Part shown: positions 1 to 10,838 of the stretch, piece after piece | How the letters are laid out: the number at the start of each line of letters is the position of its first letter | Position numbering within the stretch: position 1 is the stretch's first letter | NCBI GenBank assembly: GCA_023362775.1 | Contig: JALMGJ010000016.1 | Location: 2,774,001-2,838,000 of the forward strand | Reading direction: 5' to 3' | Origin: Charina bottae | Taxonomy: Eukaryota > Chordata > Lepidosauria > Squamata > Charinaidae | Length of the DNA: 64,000 bases | Program-made: the position numbers and the translations under genes | The notes under the pieces: generated by a model | Databases searched by the model: none | What the model was told of the DNA's origin: nothing | Seen by the model: the letters and a program-made list of their open reading frames with translations, nothing else

Positions 1-853
1 TTGAGCAGTGATTCCAATTCAGATGGTATTTTTCCATACAGCTTCAGATTGCCCATGTAAAGGAGGTGGGATAGCCTGGCAGATGTTTTTGATGTTTGAT
101 AGCCATGGCCTGACTTGTTCAGTATTGTTGACAGAGGAATCAATGCAATGACAAACAGAAGTGGTGATAGTGAGTCTCCCTGAAAGATTCCTCTCTTGAT
201 GTTAACCTCTCCCAGTCTATCACCATTGACCAGCAACTGTGTCTTCCACTGTGCCATTGATCTCTGCAAAAAGCTTCTGATGTATCTATTAACTCCTGTT
301 ATTTCTCAGCATTTGTTTATACAGTCATGTGGCAGGGAGTCAAATGCCTTCTTGTAATCAATCCAAGCTCCATTCAAGTTGGTATTCCTTCTCTTGCAAT
401 TTTCCAAAATCATATTTTCAATTAGGAGTTGATCTTTTGTTCCTTTGCTATTTGGGTGGTTTCCCTTCTGCTCAGATGGGAAGAGATTGTTTTCAATTAG
501 ATGCTGTTGGGCTGCATCAGCTACAACACCAGTTAGCAATTTGAAAGTTGTTGGTAAGCAGGTAATTGGCCTGTAGTTGCCTGGTGCTGCCCCTTTTGTT
601 GGATCTTTCATTATCAGGTGGGTTTTGCCAGATGTAAACCAACCTTCAATTTCACCTCCTCACAATACGATGTTAAACCGCTTGACAGTGAGTGAGTGAA
701 GACCAGTCAGATGTTTGAACCAAATCCACACAACTCATCTTCGCCTTCTGCTGACCAATTTTTGATCTTCTTTGCCCTTTTCTCCACCATTTCTACTGTT
801 ACTACAAGTTCTTTCATTTCAGCTTCTTTTTTTTTCTTCGCCACCTCCTTTAT
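1..853 (-). pseudogene. R4-type reverse transcriptase fragment, inactive
   Basis: The minus strand encodes the fingers and palm of a LINE reverse transcriptase. GNYRPITCLPTTF near 560-600 is the conserved region before motif A, AWIDYKKAFDSLPH at about 325-370 contains motif A with its aspartate, and GIFQGDSLSPLLF at about 150-195 is motif B. A stop codon follows ...HDCINKC at 306. At 48-59 the palm motif reads YMGN where active elements of this type have YMDD, so both catalytic aspartates of motif C are lost. About 80 codons upstream of the conserved block read as the linker (VEKRAKKIKNW). Relic of a retrotransposon polymerase; not a host gene. Confidence 0.85.
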
Positions 854-1125
854 CCAAGCTGCATTATTTTTATAAGAATTTTATTAAGCTTCAGACAAAA
901 TAAAAGCTACAGAAAAACAAAAAACAACAAAGAAAAAGAAAAAAGAAAAAAAAACTAAAAAAGTGTGAAAACACAAGAGAATTTTTTTTTTAGAGTTACA
1001 AAAAGACTTTTAACAGCAAGGATATACAACAATTTTCCATAATCAATCCCTTACTCTATATTAAACCAAAATCACATTATTTCTATAAATCATTCCATTG
1101 GTACATTATAAAAATCACTAAATAC

Positions 1126-1159
1126 AGTATGTATGTATGTATGTATGTATGTATGTATG

Positions 1160-1208
<49 letters not shown>
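1126..1208. repeat. (GTAT)n-(TA)n-(GT)n compound microsatellite
   Basis: Three adjoining simple repeats in the 3' region of the L1-type element. The sister copy has a (TA)n-(GT)n array at the same place (55504-55640), so the array probably belongs to the element rather than being a later accident. Confidence 0.95.
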
Positions 1209-1210
<2 letters not shown>

Positions 1211-1485
1211 TAATTAACTACCCCCTCAAGGATAACATTTATTTAATTATTTCCTTCCTACTACTAGTTTACACATTCCTGTCTACTATAATAAAGATCA
1301 AACTAAAAAAAACATATAAATTGTCTACCATTATACTTGATAATACAACAATTTTAATAATCTTAATCATGTTAAACCCAAAACCAAATAATATTTTTAT
1401 ACCTTAGGAATCTTAATCCAAATCATTAAAGATAAATGAAATCAGCCAAACCCTAAAAGCAATCCAAATAGATATTCTTAAACCT

Positions 1486-1935
1486 TTATTCCACTTCAGA
1501 ATAGACCAAAGCATTTACATGTTCCCACAATGCACACAGAGCTTTTTTGTTACAGAAATCAAACAGCCCAACTGCCCCCCTCAAAAACTCCAAATTCTCT
1601 TCAGAAAGCCTCCCATACATAATCACCCATTCTTTTTCATGGGATTCTATCAGAAGATCAATTTCACTTATGGCTTGCAACTCGATCTCTCCCTTTAATT
1701 TCTTCAACTCGACTATCCAATCTTCCTCCAGCATTTCAACAGAGATTGAAGACCCATTTCTGTCACTGTTAAATTCTTCAATTCCATCCACGACATCCCT
1801 ATCCAAGTGACACATTTTAAAGCTCATATTTTCCACAATGTCCTGAATGCCTTGCATAAAAACTTGGTAACAATCAGAAAGAATCTGTTTGAAATCTCGG
1901 TGGAAGTCAGAGAAAGTTTGTTTAAGATCCTCCAT
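1486..1935 (-). CDS. 149-aa ORF of non-autonomous L1-type element
   Basis: The frame begins MEDLKQTFSDFHRDFKQ and runs 149 codons without a stop. It is acidic and rich in Leu, Ile, Glu and Lys (for example EMLEEDWIVELKKLKGEIEL), which suggests a helical, possibly coiled-coil protein. I see no zinc finger, RRM-like or enzymatic motif. The homologous frame in the copy at 55193-58891 starts MEVFKEDFKQDFIEFHHQQK and aligns along the whole length but is broken by a stop and frameshifts. The start is supported by the shared ME-x-x-K-x-x-F beginning in both copies and its place just after the leader. It could be a diverged or shortened ORF1-like RNA-binding protein, or a family-specific accessory protein; the sequence does not decide. 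Not a host gene. Confidence 0.6.
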   Translation of the reverse strand: MEDLKQTFSDFHRDFKQILSDCYQVFMQGIQDIVENMSFKMCHLDRDVVDGIEEFNSDRNGSSISVEMLEEDWIVELKKLKGEIELQAISEIDLLIESHEKEWVIMYGRLSEENLEFLRGAVGLFDFCNKKALCALWEHVNALVYSEVE

Positions 1936-2899
1936 GCCTCAAGCAGTAGATTATGGCACCCCCTAGGAGGTTAACCAGCGAGTGTCGAGGATATGAAGGA
2001 GTTAAACAATATGTTTACATAAGCGAAAGTGATAAGCAGACAGTTCCGCAGGGAAAGTGGAAGCAGAAAACTGAAAGTTCAAAACAGCTGATTCAACGTG
2101 TAGGAAAATGCTAATATCTTCAAATTTAGTACAAAAATAATAACAGGGAGACAATCATTTACTCTCAATCCTCCTTAATATTTGGATGGAAAACAAGCCA
2201 AAACTTAAAAATATGTTTTTTAAAAAACATAATTAATCCCAAAAATAATGATAAGCACCAAGGGAACTGCTTCTCCTTGCTGTAGAAAGCCTCTCTTTGG
2301 GTACATATACTTAAAAAAAATATAAAATGGGTGATTTAGAAATGGTGTGGCCAGTCTTAATGTCCCTCTAGGCTACAGCACGGCTTGGAAAGTGGTGACA
2401 TCCCAGCCTCCTGGCTACTCGTAAGAGTCAAGCGTGAATGCTTTTTGCGATCTTCTGGCTGCAAGCCGCCGTCCGGAGGACAAATGGGGTGATTCCAAGT
2501 ATTTTCCTTTCCCGGAAAAACACTCCTAGGCTTCAGGAGAAACCTGCCTGAGCCGGAAAAAAAGCCGTGTTGTCAGTTCTGCCCGCTAAGCCTGTGGGGA
2601 CAGTTGTCTAGTCCACCATGTCCCCACCGGAAGTCCCCAAGCTGCATTATTTTTGTATTTCGTTGGGTTGTCTCATAGCTGTGCCCAGAACTGCACTGTT
2701 TCTTCTTTGTCAGGTGTTGGCTGGTTCATTGCAGTTTCTCCATTGATGGATTGGTAGAAACATTTCTGATTCGACTGAAATTAGAGATTCTGCCTGAAAT
2801 GTGCAATTCAAGCTTCGTATTTGCTGATTTTCTTGGCTATGGCTGTTATTTGGTGCTTTATTATTTCCAGTGCTTCCTTGATCTTCCTTGTCTCTAGGT

Positions 2900-3249
2900 C
2901 AGAGCTTTCCAAACTTTTCATGTTGGTGACACACTTTTTAGACATGCATCATTTCTGATACACTCTTACAGCAGGGCATCATTCCATGACACACTCTTAC
3001 AGCAGGACACAAGGTAGGCACTAGGACCTGCGCAGAATCACAGCAGGTTTGGAGGCAGCCAGGCAGAAGGCAGGCACTAGGACCTGTGCGAAATCCTGGC
3101 AGGGCAGGTTTGGAGGCAGCAAGGCACAAGGCAGGCACTAGGATGTGCATGGAATCCTGGGAGGGCTCAGAGGCAGCAGCAGCCGTGACACACCCAGACA
3201 CTGCAGCCAACACACTAACGTGTCCCGACACACAGTTTGGAAAGCTCTG
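2900..3249 (+). mobile_element. hAT-type non-autonomous element, copy A
   Basis: Ends CAGAGCTTTCCAAAC and GTTTGGAAAGCTCTG form a 15-bp inverted repeat, flanked by a perfect 8-bp duplication CTCTAGGT (2892-2899, 3250-3257). CAG...CTG ends with 8-bp duplications are diagnostic of hAT transposons. The inside holds three ~60-bp tandem units of the type GCACTAGGACCTGTGCGAAA, and GTGACACAC/GTGTC...GACACAC subterminal motifs. No transposase is coded. It sits in the R4 LINE, so it is younger than that element. Confidence 0.88.
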
Positions 3250-3257
3250 CTCTAGGT

Positions 3258-3990
3258 GATATTTCTTGATCAGGTATTCTTTGGTCTGCTTGTTCTTCAC
3301 CTTTTCTTTCATCTGTTCTAGCTTGCTTGCATCTGATCTTAGCATGCTTGCTTGCATCTGATCTTAGCATGCTGATCTTATTTTCCAACCTGATCTTCCA
3401 TTTTGGTGATGCACCATTTGGCTTTTTTTCTTGTTTGTTGATTTTGCATAAGATCTTCAGTTATGACTGCAGCTGTGCTGTATGTCAGTTGGTTTGTTTC
3501 TTGCAGCGAGCTGGTGCTTATATTTGAATTACAGTATTGGCATCTTTTAGTACTTACTGTATGCTAGTTGTTGTTTTTTTATTAAGCTTCAATGCAAGCA
3601 ACCTTATTTTGTTCTTTTTGTGCTCTTCTAGATGCTCAGTTATTCTTTGTTTCAGTTCCTCTTGTTTTTCAGTTTTTTTCTGAGAAGAAGGCAGAAGAGT
3701 GAGTCCCTGGTTTGAGAATGAAAACAGTTCAATAGTGATGCTGGCTTAGTCTACTGCTGACTCCCCCAGGTTTGCCTGTACTGTCTGAGCTACTTCTGGC
3801 AAGGCTTCGATTTTTTTGCCCTGGGTAGACCTGTGCAGTTCTTCCAATTCTACTTCTGTGAATATTTTATCTCGTATTATAAATCGACATTGATCTGCTA
3901 GCCTCTGTTCTGTTATTTCTGATTTTGGATGTTCTTTCCAGAACTGGTGCATTCTTTTCAGATATACTCTTCTCATTGGACTTGATTTCT
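3258..3990 (-). pseudogene. R4-type LINE ORF, N-terminal part
   Basis: An open stretch of 76 codons (3746-3976) begins MRRVYLKRMHQFWKEHPKSE and contains RLADQCRFIIRDKIFTEVEL, the N-terminal region of R4-clade ORFs that precedes the reverse transcriptase. Further down the same strand KWKIRLENKISMLRSDASKL and KTKEYLIKKYH-like pieces continue the homology to the hAT insertion, after which KYEA...FQSNQK...FYQSINGE carries it on to the L1-type insertion. A short local duplication (agatcagatgcaagcaagc, repeated near 3320-3370) shifts the frame. Assigned by similarity of wording to R4 elements; decayed. Confidence 0.7.
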
Positions 3991-4012
3991 AATAGCAGAT
4001 CATTATTTAATA

Positions 4013-4013
<1 letters not shown>

Positions 4014-4055
<42 letters not shown>
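4014..4055. repeat. (TTA)n microsatellite
   Basis: About fourteen TTA units directly beside the 5' limit of the R4 homology. Confidence 0.95.
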
Positions 4056-4250
4056 TTGAAAAAGATTTATTAAATAATCCAGGGAAGGCAAATAGAAAGC
4101 AAGAAGCTTTGGATTTCCCAGAAAGATTTAATTTCAAACCTGTGTTGAAATGTGGCTGGTTTCCAAATCAGTGAAAAACAAGCTGGTTCATTTTCCAAAT
4201 AGCCAAATCAGCATTCAAATTGAATTTTAGAGGCAGTATAAGAAAATGCT

Positions 4251-4588
4251 AAGGGGCATGGTGGCTCAGTGGGTAAGATGCCAGGCTTGTCGATCAGAAG
4301 ATCGCAAGTTGGGAGGTTCAAATCCCTAGCCCCGTGTGACGGAGTGAGCTCCCGCACTAGCCCCAGCACTTGCCAACCTAGCAATTCGAAAGCATGCAAA
4401 TGCAAGTAGATGAATAGGTACCACTTCGGTGGGTAGGTAACAGCATTCCGCGTGCATCATGCCGGCCACATGACCGCAGAAGCGTCTTCGGACAACGCTG
4501 GCTCTTCGGCTAACAAACCAAGATGAGCACCGGCCCCTAGAGTCGGACACGACTGCACAAATGTGCGAGGGGGACCTTTACCTTTTTA
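4251..4588 (+). mobile_element. Sauria-type SINE, full length
   Basis: A tRNA-derived head with A box (tggctcagtggg) and B box (ggttcaaatcc near 4315), a body containing catgccggccacatgacc, and a tail agagtcggacacgact that resembles the 3' end of BovB LINEs, ending in acctttacctttt. An 11-bp duplication aagaaaatgct flanks it (4240-4250, 4589-4599). This head-body-BovB-tail plan is that of Sauria SINEs, which are moved by BovB. Non-coding; RNA polymerase III promoter inferred from the boxes. Confidence 0.9.
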
Positions 4589-4726
4589 AAGAAAATGCTG
4601 GTCATGGGAGGGATGAGTATATTCTGTTACAACAGTGTGAAGCATCTTAAAATCTGAAGCAGGAGAGCTGTGAATGCAAAGAGGTATTATGAGAAATTTG
4701 CCTTCAAATCTCAATAAACAGTAGAG

Positions 4727-4860
4727 CAGGAATGGGGATCCCATGGCTATCCAGATAAACTCCTGACATTCTTCACTATTGATTATGCTGGTTTAGAATA
4801 TCATATTGCCATCTTGCAGTAGAGAAATAGCTGAACACATGGCCCTTGAACACTAGAATG
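4727..4860 (+). mobile_element. Degenerate hAT-type MITE (possible)
   Basis: caggaatggggatcccatgg followed by attcttcactattgattatg resembles the left arm and middle of the common CAGG(G/A)GTGGGGAACCTGTGG... palindromic hAT MITEs of amniotes. The right arm is not convincing and no duplication is visible. Confidence 0.4.
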
Positions 4861-6416
4861 AAATCAGGAAATAGAGAGGGGATTAGGGGATGTTACTTTG
4901 ATTAAGTAGAAGGATCAGGATTAGGCAACTTTGATAAGCTTTTGTCCAATCATCTAAATTAGTGCAGGCTTTTAGATTTTAAGGTGACATCAAGGAAACA
5001 TTGTCTTCATCATCTACCTTATCAGTGGAATCTTGTGACCTCTATAATGGATACTGTAATAAAACTCTAATGGATTAATTATCACATCAGCTTTTGTAGA
5101 TCACAGTGCACTTCATCAGATACCTGCAGAAAGCATATGATGCTCAAAGCACCACAGCAGTCTTTGCAAGTCTATGGACTGGTCTGAACTTCTCATTACC
5201 ATTCAGATTTCAGGCAAGCCTAGGACGCCAAAGCTACTAGATTTCCTGGTTCATGTAAATACTCCAGGTATTGTGTCACATTAACTCTTTTAAAGTATGG
5301 TTCCTTGGCCAGACTAGTATCATTAGAAATACAACATGCACCTCTTTAATTAACAGAGAGATATCCCCATATGGAAGCACAATATGTACGCAATGAATTC
5401 CAAAGACCTTGACACACTAATGAAAATAACATTGCAGTAATCACTTGTTAACAAACTTAATTACTTTTTTTTCCCTCCCCCATCACTTGACAGAAGCCTC
5501 CACAGAATGTGAGTGGGAGAAAATTCCACTCTGGGTAAATATTGCTGGCTGTGTTAGAGGTCAGTGAAAAGATTTTGTTCAAAATACCAAAAATAGGGAT
5601 AAAACACACTGGAAATTGAGTGGCACTGGTGTAAATGAATGCAATAGATGAGAATTGAGGTTCTTTGAATCTAAAATAGAAAGCAGGAGATAGAACAAAG
5701 GAATTTCTCTCTTGAGAACAAACAACTCTTTATCTATAATGGAAATCAGAACACTTTCCTTGTCATGCTGAAAAGCAGAGCTCATTGTCTAGAGAAATAC
5801 CATTCCTGTTCATTACATTTTAAACAATGAAACCACATTCATAAAAATTTTGCCGACGGGCTCTCTCATGTAGCCCAACTCCCAGCAATTAATGCACTCA
5901 TTGTTTGGTGCAGATCACTATAAACAACTGTAATTGCTGATCTTGTTTGATGAGAAAAGAAAATAATTTTTTTGTGAGCTATCAGAAAGCAAATCATTCA
6001 GATTGCTGGAATTGTTCACCTTGAGCACACAACAGGCCAGGAAAAAAAAACTGAGCTATGAGGAGAGGGACAGGCAGGAGTAACAATTGCAGATGTTCTT
6101 GGGATTCTACCCAGCTAGGTAAAGCATACTTCAGTCTGCTATTTATGGAAACCATGAAATTTATAACCTAGAAAACGTGTCACATAATATGTGCCTTTCT
6201 TTTCCTCCTACATACCTGTCCAGTTAGGTAGATCAATAGGAGATGCCCTCCTCAGGAATGTGCATTTGGCATTCACTCCACCAGTATTTTGGAAAAGGAC
6301 AAAAACAAACCTCTCTCACTGAGCTTTTAACTCTTGATTCATTTTAATCATACTGATTGTAATGTTGGTTTTAACTGCATTCATTTTATGGTTGTATTTC
6401 ATAGGTTGCATTTGGT
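4860..6416. other. Unassigned unique sequence
   Basis: No gene or repeat recognised. Short open frames here have no family resemblance. 5870-6030 is a low-repeat stretch with homeodomain-like TAATTG/CAATTAAT words, noted in the findings as a candidate conserved non-coding element. Confidence 0.6.
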
Positions 6417-6600
6417 TTGTTTGTTTGTTTATTTAATTATTTCAATTTATATAGCCACCAATCTCAAATATATGACTCTGGGCAGCTCACAATAATTAAA
6501 AACAATATAAAAAACAAAACAATACAAAAAGAAACATTAAAAATATAAAGCAAGATAAAAACATACAAAAAAAACCCACAGAAAACATGTTTGTTATAAG
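6417..6600 (-). mobile_element. L2/CR1-type LINE 3' tail
   Basis: atttatttaa...tatagccaccaatct...gactctgggcagctcacaa is the reverse complement of the ...GCTGCCCAGAGTC...GGTGGCTATATAAAT tail of squamate L2-like LINEs. Old and 5'-truncated. Confidence 0.65.
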
Positions 6601-6651
6601 CCATTTTGAATGCTTATACTGTATAAACAGAAAAAATGGGGTGTAAAGTTT

Positions 6652-6657
6652 GATCTA

Positions 6658-6690
<33 letters not shown>
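6652..6690. repeat. (TCTG)n microsatellite
   Basis: About nine TCTG/TCTA units. Confidence 0.95.
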
Positions 6691-6691
<1 letters not shown>

Positions 6692-7942
6692 ATCATCGCA
6701 AAATTCTTCTAGAGAAGTTAGTGTTGGTGTATTATTATTTTGAGGAGTAAGTCTCAGCAATAAAGCCTTGTTAGGTAAGCACCTGCAAATTTTGAAAGGT
6801 CAGGCAGCACAGGATTCAGGCTGAAGAGTATATAAGAACCTGCCTGCCTGCCCCCCCCCCCTTCCTTCTTCCTGCTTCTCTCTGTTTCTGTTTCTGTTTA
6901 CTCCTGTTTGCTTGTTACTACGATCTGGTATGTGGAATTGTAATACTTCCAGGGATCTGGAAGAAGACTGTAAATATCTGTTTGAATGAGAAGCTAATAT
7001 AACTGCAACTAATTTACTACAATGTCTGGCGTCTTTATTGGTCTCTACTGCTAAAGCTTCTGCTACACTGCGTGTGCAAGAAAACACACTCTCCAACAGT
7101 TAGCTCACTTCACAGACAAAACCACTGTTTTGAGTTTGAAGTGGGAGCATTTCAAGTTTGAAATGTTTTATTTGATACTACTAGCTGAATTATTTTGGTA
7201 CACGAGGCAGAAAATCCCATTCCTTCCTCCTCGACAGTAAAAATGCAATAATAAATAACTATTTGCAGAACTTTCATGACACTTCAGATCTGCTGCCTGA
7301 GGCTTCTACATCATTCTACCTAATGATAGGGAACCCTTGTAGCAACTCACTGAGTACATATTCCTTTCCTTATCTTAAGCCTATGAAAACCATCAAAATG
7401 TTTGCAAGTGAATATTGTGGTTGTAATTTCTCATCATCAATTACCTTTCTATTTTCTATTAATTATTTCACACAAGATCATTTAAACCATGGTATCCTAA
7501 GGCTGAACAGTTAAACTAAAGAACTTTAACAACATACTCTTCCTGTTCTTGATAATTTTTTTTAAAACTGGACAACTTATATTTATGCTGTACTTGCTAC
7601 TACAGTGTGAAAAATAGGGACCCTTCCCCTTCTTTGGATTTTCCTTGTGGAACTGTTGAAATTCTAGAAAATTCATGGGAGAAGAAACAAAATGTTCAAG
7701 GCTATTTGGGGGGTAAGGTTTGAACTAAAGCTGTGTCTGCTTCTCCCTTTGATATAAAGCTAGCATCTTTCTGCATATAGTGTCTCATTAATATTACTTG
7801 GCTATCTAGCTTCTTTTCAGGAGCATTTGTGCAATTTCAAGCTGTGTTACTGTTTAAAATGGAAGCATTTTACAACAGTGGTTACAACGGCTACTCAATA
7901 TGAGAGTAATTCTTAGCACCAGAAGGGTATATTTAAAACAAA

Positions 7943-7944
<2 letters not shown>
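6691..7944. other. Unassigned unique sequence
   Basis: Contains a poly-C run near 6849-6860. The 98-codon minus-strand frame across it and other short frames show no recognisable domain. Nothing else seen. Confidence 0.6.

Positions 7945-7994
<50 letters not shown>
7945..7994. repeat. (GA)n microsatellite
   Basis: About 25 uninterrupted GA units; the RERERE peptide read from it is meaningless. Confidence 0.97.
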
Positions 7995-7996
<2 letters not shown>

Positions 7997-8954
7997 CTTT
8001 CAACCAACTTTGTAATAGAATTTGTGTATACTGTTACTGCTCCACTCAAAGTTTTACCCCAAACCTAAATGTCTTCCCACGTCAAACAACAGAAAGGTGC
8101 GATATGATTCTTGGAAGCTGAGTCAAAATATTGTCAACAGCTTGCTTGTCAAATCATCTCCTAGAATCCAGACATACCTTGCAAATTGGCCACTCATATT
8201 TTACTTGAAAGTCCTCATTTTTTCACGCGTGCTCTTAGCCAGCTTCATATGTCACAGAACACATATCTTTGTAAGGAAAGAAAACCTGCCACACTTGTTA
8301 AAAGATTTTGGACATATTTCAAATTTCTGGCAACAAAAAAAGGACACAAAAGAAAATGATTTATGTGAGGGATTCACTGTCTTTGTGCAGGTGACCATAA
8401 ATAATAACGATTGTGCTGAGACACTTATCATTTGACAGACTTTTGTTATAATGAAAAGGAACCCTCTGCATGAAAAAAAGTCTGACTTAAGCATTCTATT
8501 AGGTACATTAAATTCAGTTCCGTTCACAAAAATGCTGAAGTGTTAACTTGAAAGGGCCATTTATAATGACAAAAAGGTCATAAAGCCACTTTTCATATAC
8601 TAAGAGATTCTCTGTATTGCCAATTTTTTAAAACAGGATAGATCATACTTAATAAGTTTATCATTAGGGGTTAGGTTAATTAGCCTTCTGCTTTATCTTA
8701 TTTATGTAACTAGTTTGTCCTCAGAAGAAGCTGTGGAGAAATTTTGAGACTGGTGCCACCAGGACTCATATTCAACGATTCTTGGGAATTTTAAGAGAAA
8801 GGAAGTAAAACTGATAAATTTCCAACTTTAACCTGTACTACCAGAAGCACGGAAGATTAAAAAATGTGGAATAATAACATTATGTTTCTTATGATCTAAA
8901 AGCGAGGTAATTCAACAAAAAATATGGGGGGGGGGTATTGAACTCCTCCATTGA
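7995..8954. other. Unassigned unique sequence
   Basis: Two overlapping frames on opposite strands (8022-8435 plus, 8252-8527 minus) have no motif, and codon use looks like AT-rich non-coding DNA. I see no exon-intron signals worth calling. Confidence 0.6.
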
Positions 8955-9441
8955 TCTTTTAAAAAGGATTATCCTTTTCCTTACATTGGAGATGCAGTAA
9001 AATTGGATTGGCTTCCTATTAGCTTCTAGTGCCATTTAAAGTGCTGTTTTCAACCTATAAGCTCTTTATAGCTTGGCTGTAGGTTACCTGCAGGATCACA
9101 TCTCCCCACTAGAGTTGGCCCAATCACTGCAATCACGCTGGGAGAAGCAGCAGGTTGACCCCCATTTCTGGAAGGTCAGGGGGTTGAAGCCCAGAACTCT
9201 TGTTTTTCAATGATGGGGGTGGCCCTCTGGAATGGCTTCCATTGGAGATTTGTCTCCAACATTATCTCCCTTCTCGAAAAAATTGAAGTTTGAACTTTTC
9301 AGGAAGGTTTTTGGGGCCTGATGCCATGTATTGTCGTTGTGTTTTATCTATTTATGTTTTACGCACTGTTATTCAGTATGATTATTTTTGTGAACTGCCA
9401 AGAGTTTTTGTGAATGCAGTTAGATTAAACAAATAAATGTG
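8955..9441 (+). mobile_element. L2-like LINE, 3' end relic
   Basis: The read-through ...DWLPISF.CHLKCCFQPI.AL.SLAV.. corresponds to the HWLPI..R..FKVL.L.YKAL.GLAP.YL region that closes the ORF of squamate L2-like LINEs, followed by the 3' region (tggaatggcttcc, tttcaggaaggtttttgggg) and the tail gtgaactgccaagagttttt...aaacaaataaatg. Many indels; 5'-truncated; long dead. Confidence 0.8.
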
Positions 9442-9971
9442 TAAATCTAAAGGGCCACTAGTACATATGATTTGATCATACCCACTGGAAGTTCCTTATT
9501 GCTTACATATCATTACTATGGTGAACCAAGTTCCTGAGAGAAAATTATGCTTTAAAGATGTTAATCTCTTGTTAAATGATATTCCCCAAATTGGACCTTT
9601 TCAGTTTATGAAGAGCTCTGAATAAATCATGCCTGGACAGCTGCAAAAAAGGGGTGAGCAAGTTGTTAAAAGTTGGCTTAATATATATCAGCTCTCAGTC
9701 TTTGAACTGGCCCTTCAGAGGGGGAAAGAAAGACTTGGCAATATGATTCTGTGTAATTAAGGTTTAATTTGTTGTTTAAAATTTAAGTTGTATCATTGAT
9801 ACATAGTTGAAATTATTGTATGGTAGAAATATAGAACATTTTTCCTCTTTTTTCTTTTCTCTTTATATTCACATTAGTTTGTTAACTTGTTTTATTTTAT
9901 TTTATTTTTATGTCATTTTGTTTGAACTGTATTGACAAAGTTGCTTTTTAAAAATCTTATTTGTAGATCTA

Positions 9972-10007
<36 letters not shown>

Positions 10008-10389
10008 CTGCAATCTGCCCAACTATGTCGTTCACTTAGATTATTTTAGATTCTGATTTAAATATCTTAAATAGCAAACTACATCAAAATGTTTACTTCA
10101 AGGGGCCTTATGCTTCCTTCCTTACAACTGACCAGAGGAGCAAGGCTAGCAACATGATGATGTTCTTTCTGAATCCATAGCAAACGCTAAGTGTATTGGC
10201 TTTAATGATATTGAGCCAGCGTTTTCCATCTGAAATGGAAATATGCTACCTTAGGGGGCAGAAAAAAGGCTATATGGCCCACAGCTCTTTCCTGCAGAGT
10301 TACCAACATGATGAATACCAACAAAAGAATTGACCCAGATTATATATATGGAAAGTAGACAAGATCCACAGCAAGGTTTCAAAGCCATG

Positions 10390-10392
<3 letters not shown>
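9442..10392. other. Unassigned sequence with (TAA)n
   Basis: Mostly AT-rich unique DNA with a (TAA)n array at 9972-10006 and TTTTA repeats near 9890. No gene seen. Confidence 0.6.

Positions 10393-10473
<81 letters not shown>
10393..10473. repeat. (GA)n plus G-run
   Basis: About 36 GA units followed by ten Gs, the longest GA array in the window. Confidence 0.97.
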
Positions 10474-10661
10474 AGATTCCATGTGATTGTTTTGAAACCA
10501 TCCATGTCCAATCTTTATTCAGTGCATATATTTATCCTGGCCTCACCCATTTTTTGGAGTGCCATTAAGCAAAACATAGTTCTTGATCCAGAGGAAAAAA
10601 AGAACATTCCAGAAAGCTGCATTATTTTAAGAAAGAAATGTCCATAAAATGCTATCGATTT

Positions 10662-10774
10662 TCACCTCACAGGGTTGTTGTGGGGAAAATTGGAGGAGGA
10701 AGGAGTATTAGGTATGTTCGCCGCCTTGAGTTATTTATGAAAATAATAAAAGCGGGATAATAAATAAATAAATT
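10662..10774 (+). mobile_element. MIR-like tRNA SINE, 3' part
   Basis: cacctcacagggttgttgtg...gttcgccgccttgagttatt...aaagcgggataataaataaa is the 3' half of the SINE seen nearly whole at 36118 and, inverted, at 25443. The tRNA head is absent. Confidence 0.85.
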
Positions 10775-10806
10775 AATATAAATTTGTACATACACATGGA
10801 TGGATG

Positions 10807-10838
10807 CACACGCACACACACACACACACACACACACT
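10807..10838. repeat. (CA)n microsatellite
   Basis: About 15 CA units, just past the A-rich tail of the SINE fragment. Confidence 0.95.

Larger units (their letters stand above)
872..2636 (-). mobile_element. Non-autonomous L1-type retrotransposon, copy 1
   Basis: A complete-looking insertion with an 18-bp target duplication (ccaagctgcattattttt at 854-871 and 2637-2654) inside the R4 LINE. On the minus strand it starts GGGGACTTCCGGTGGG, close to the GACTTCCGG start of the L1 at 16027, has a GC-richer 5' leader, one 149-codon frame (1486-1935), then an AT-rich 3' region with a microsatellite, a long pyrimidine-rich stretch and an AATAAAA end followed by A-rich sequence. It encodes no endonuclease or reverse transcriptase. 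The copy at 55193-58891 is homologous from end to end. Long target duplication and polyadenylated end point to mobilisation by L1 machinery, which is an inference. Confidence 0.8.
1..4010 (-). mobile_element. R4/Dong-clade LINE, partial and interrupted
   Basis: An old non-LTR retrotransposon read on the minus strand, from an N-terminal part near 3990 down to the reverse transcriptase at the window's left edge. The reading continues across two insertions: an L1-type element at 872-2636 and a hAT element at 2900-3249. Just before the first insertion the frame reads NNAAWIKEVAKKKKEAEMKE when the target duplication is counted once, so the host element was one piece when it was hit. The peptide style (GNYRPITCLPTTFKLLT, AWIDYKKAFDSLPH, GIFQGDSLSPLLF) matches the R4/Dong elements I know from lizards. 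The 3' end lies outside the window. Stops and frameshifts show it is dead. Confidence 0.85.

Noticed and set aside
4251..4330. tRNA gene
   Set aside because: A and B boxes are present but the cloverleaf is degenerate and joined to a SINE body; it is a SINE head. The same holds for 29220-29291, 34449, 36118 and 41280-41345.
8022..8527. Overlapping frames of 137 and 91 codons on opposite strands
   Set aside because: Mutual shadows in unique DNA without motif.
10251..10647. Poly-SL and poly-RE proteins
   Set aside because: Read from the (GA)n array.
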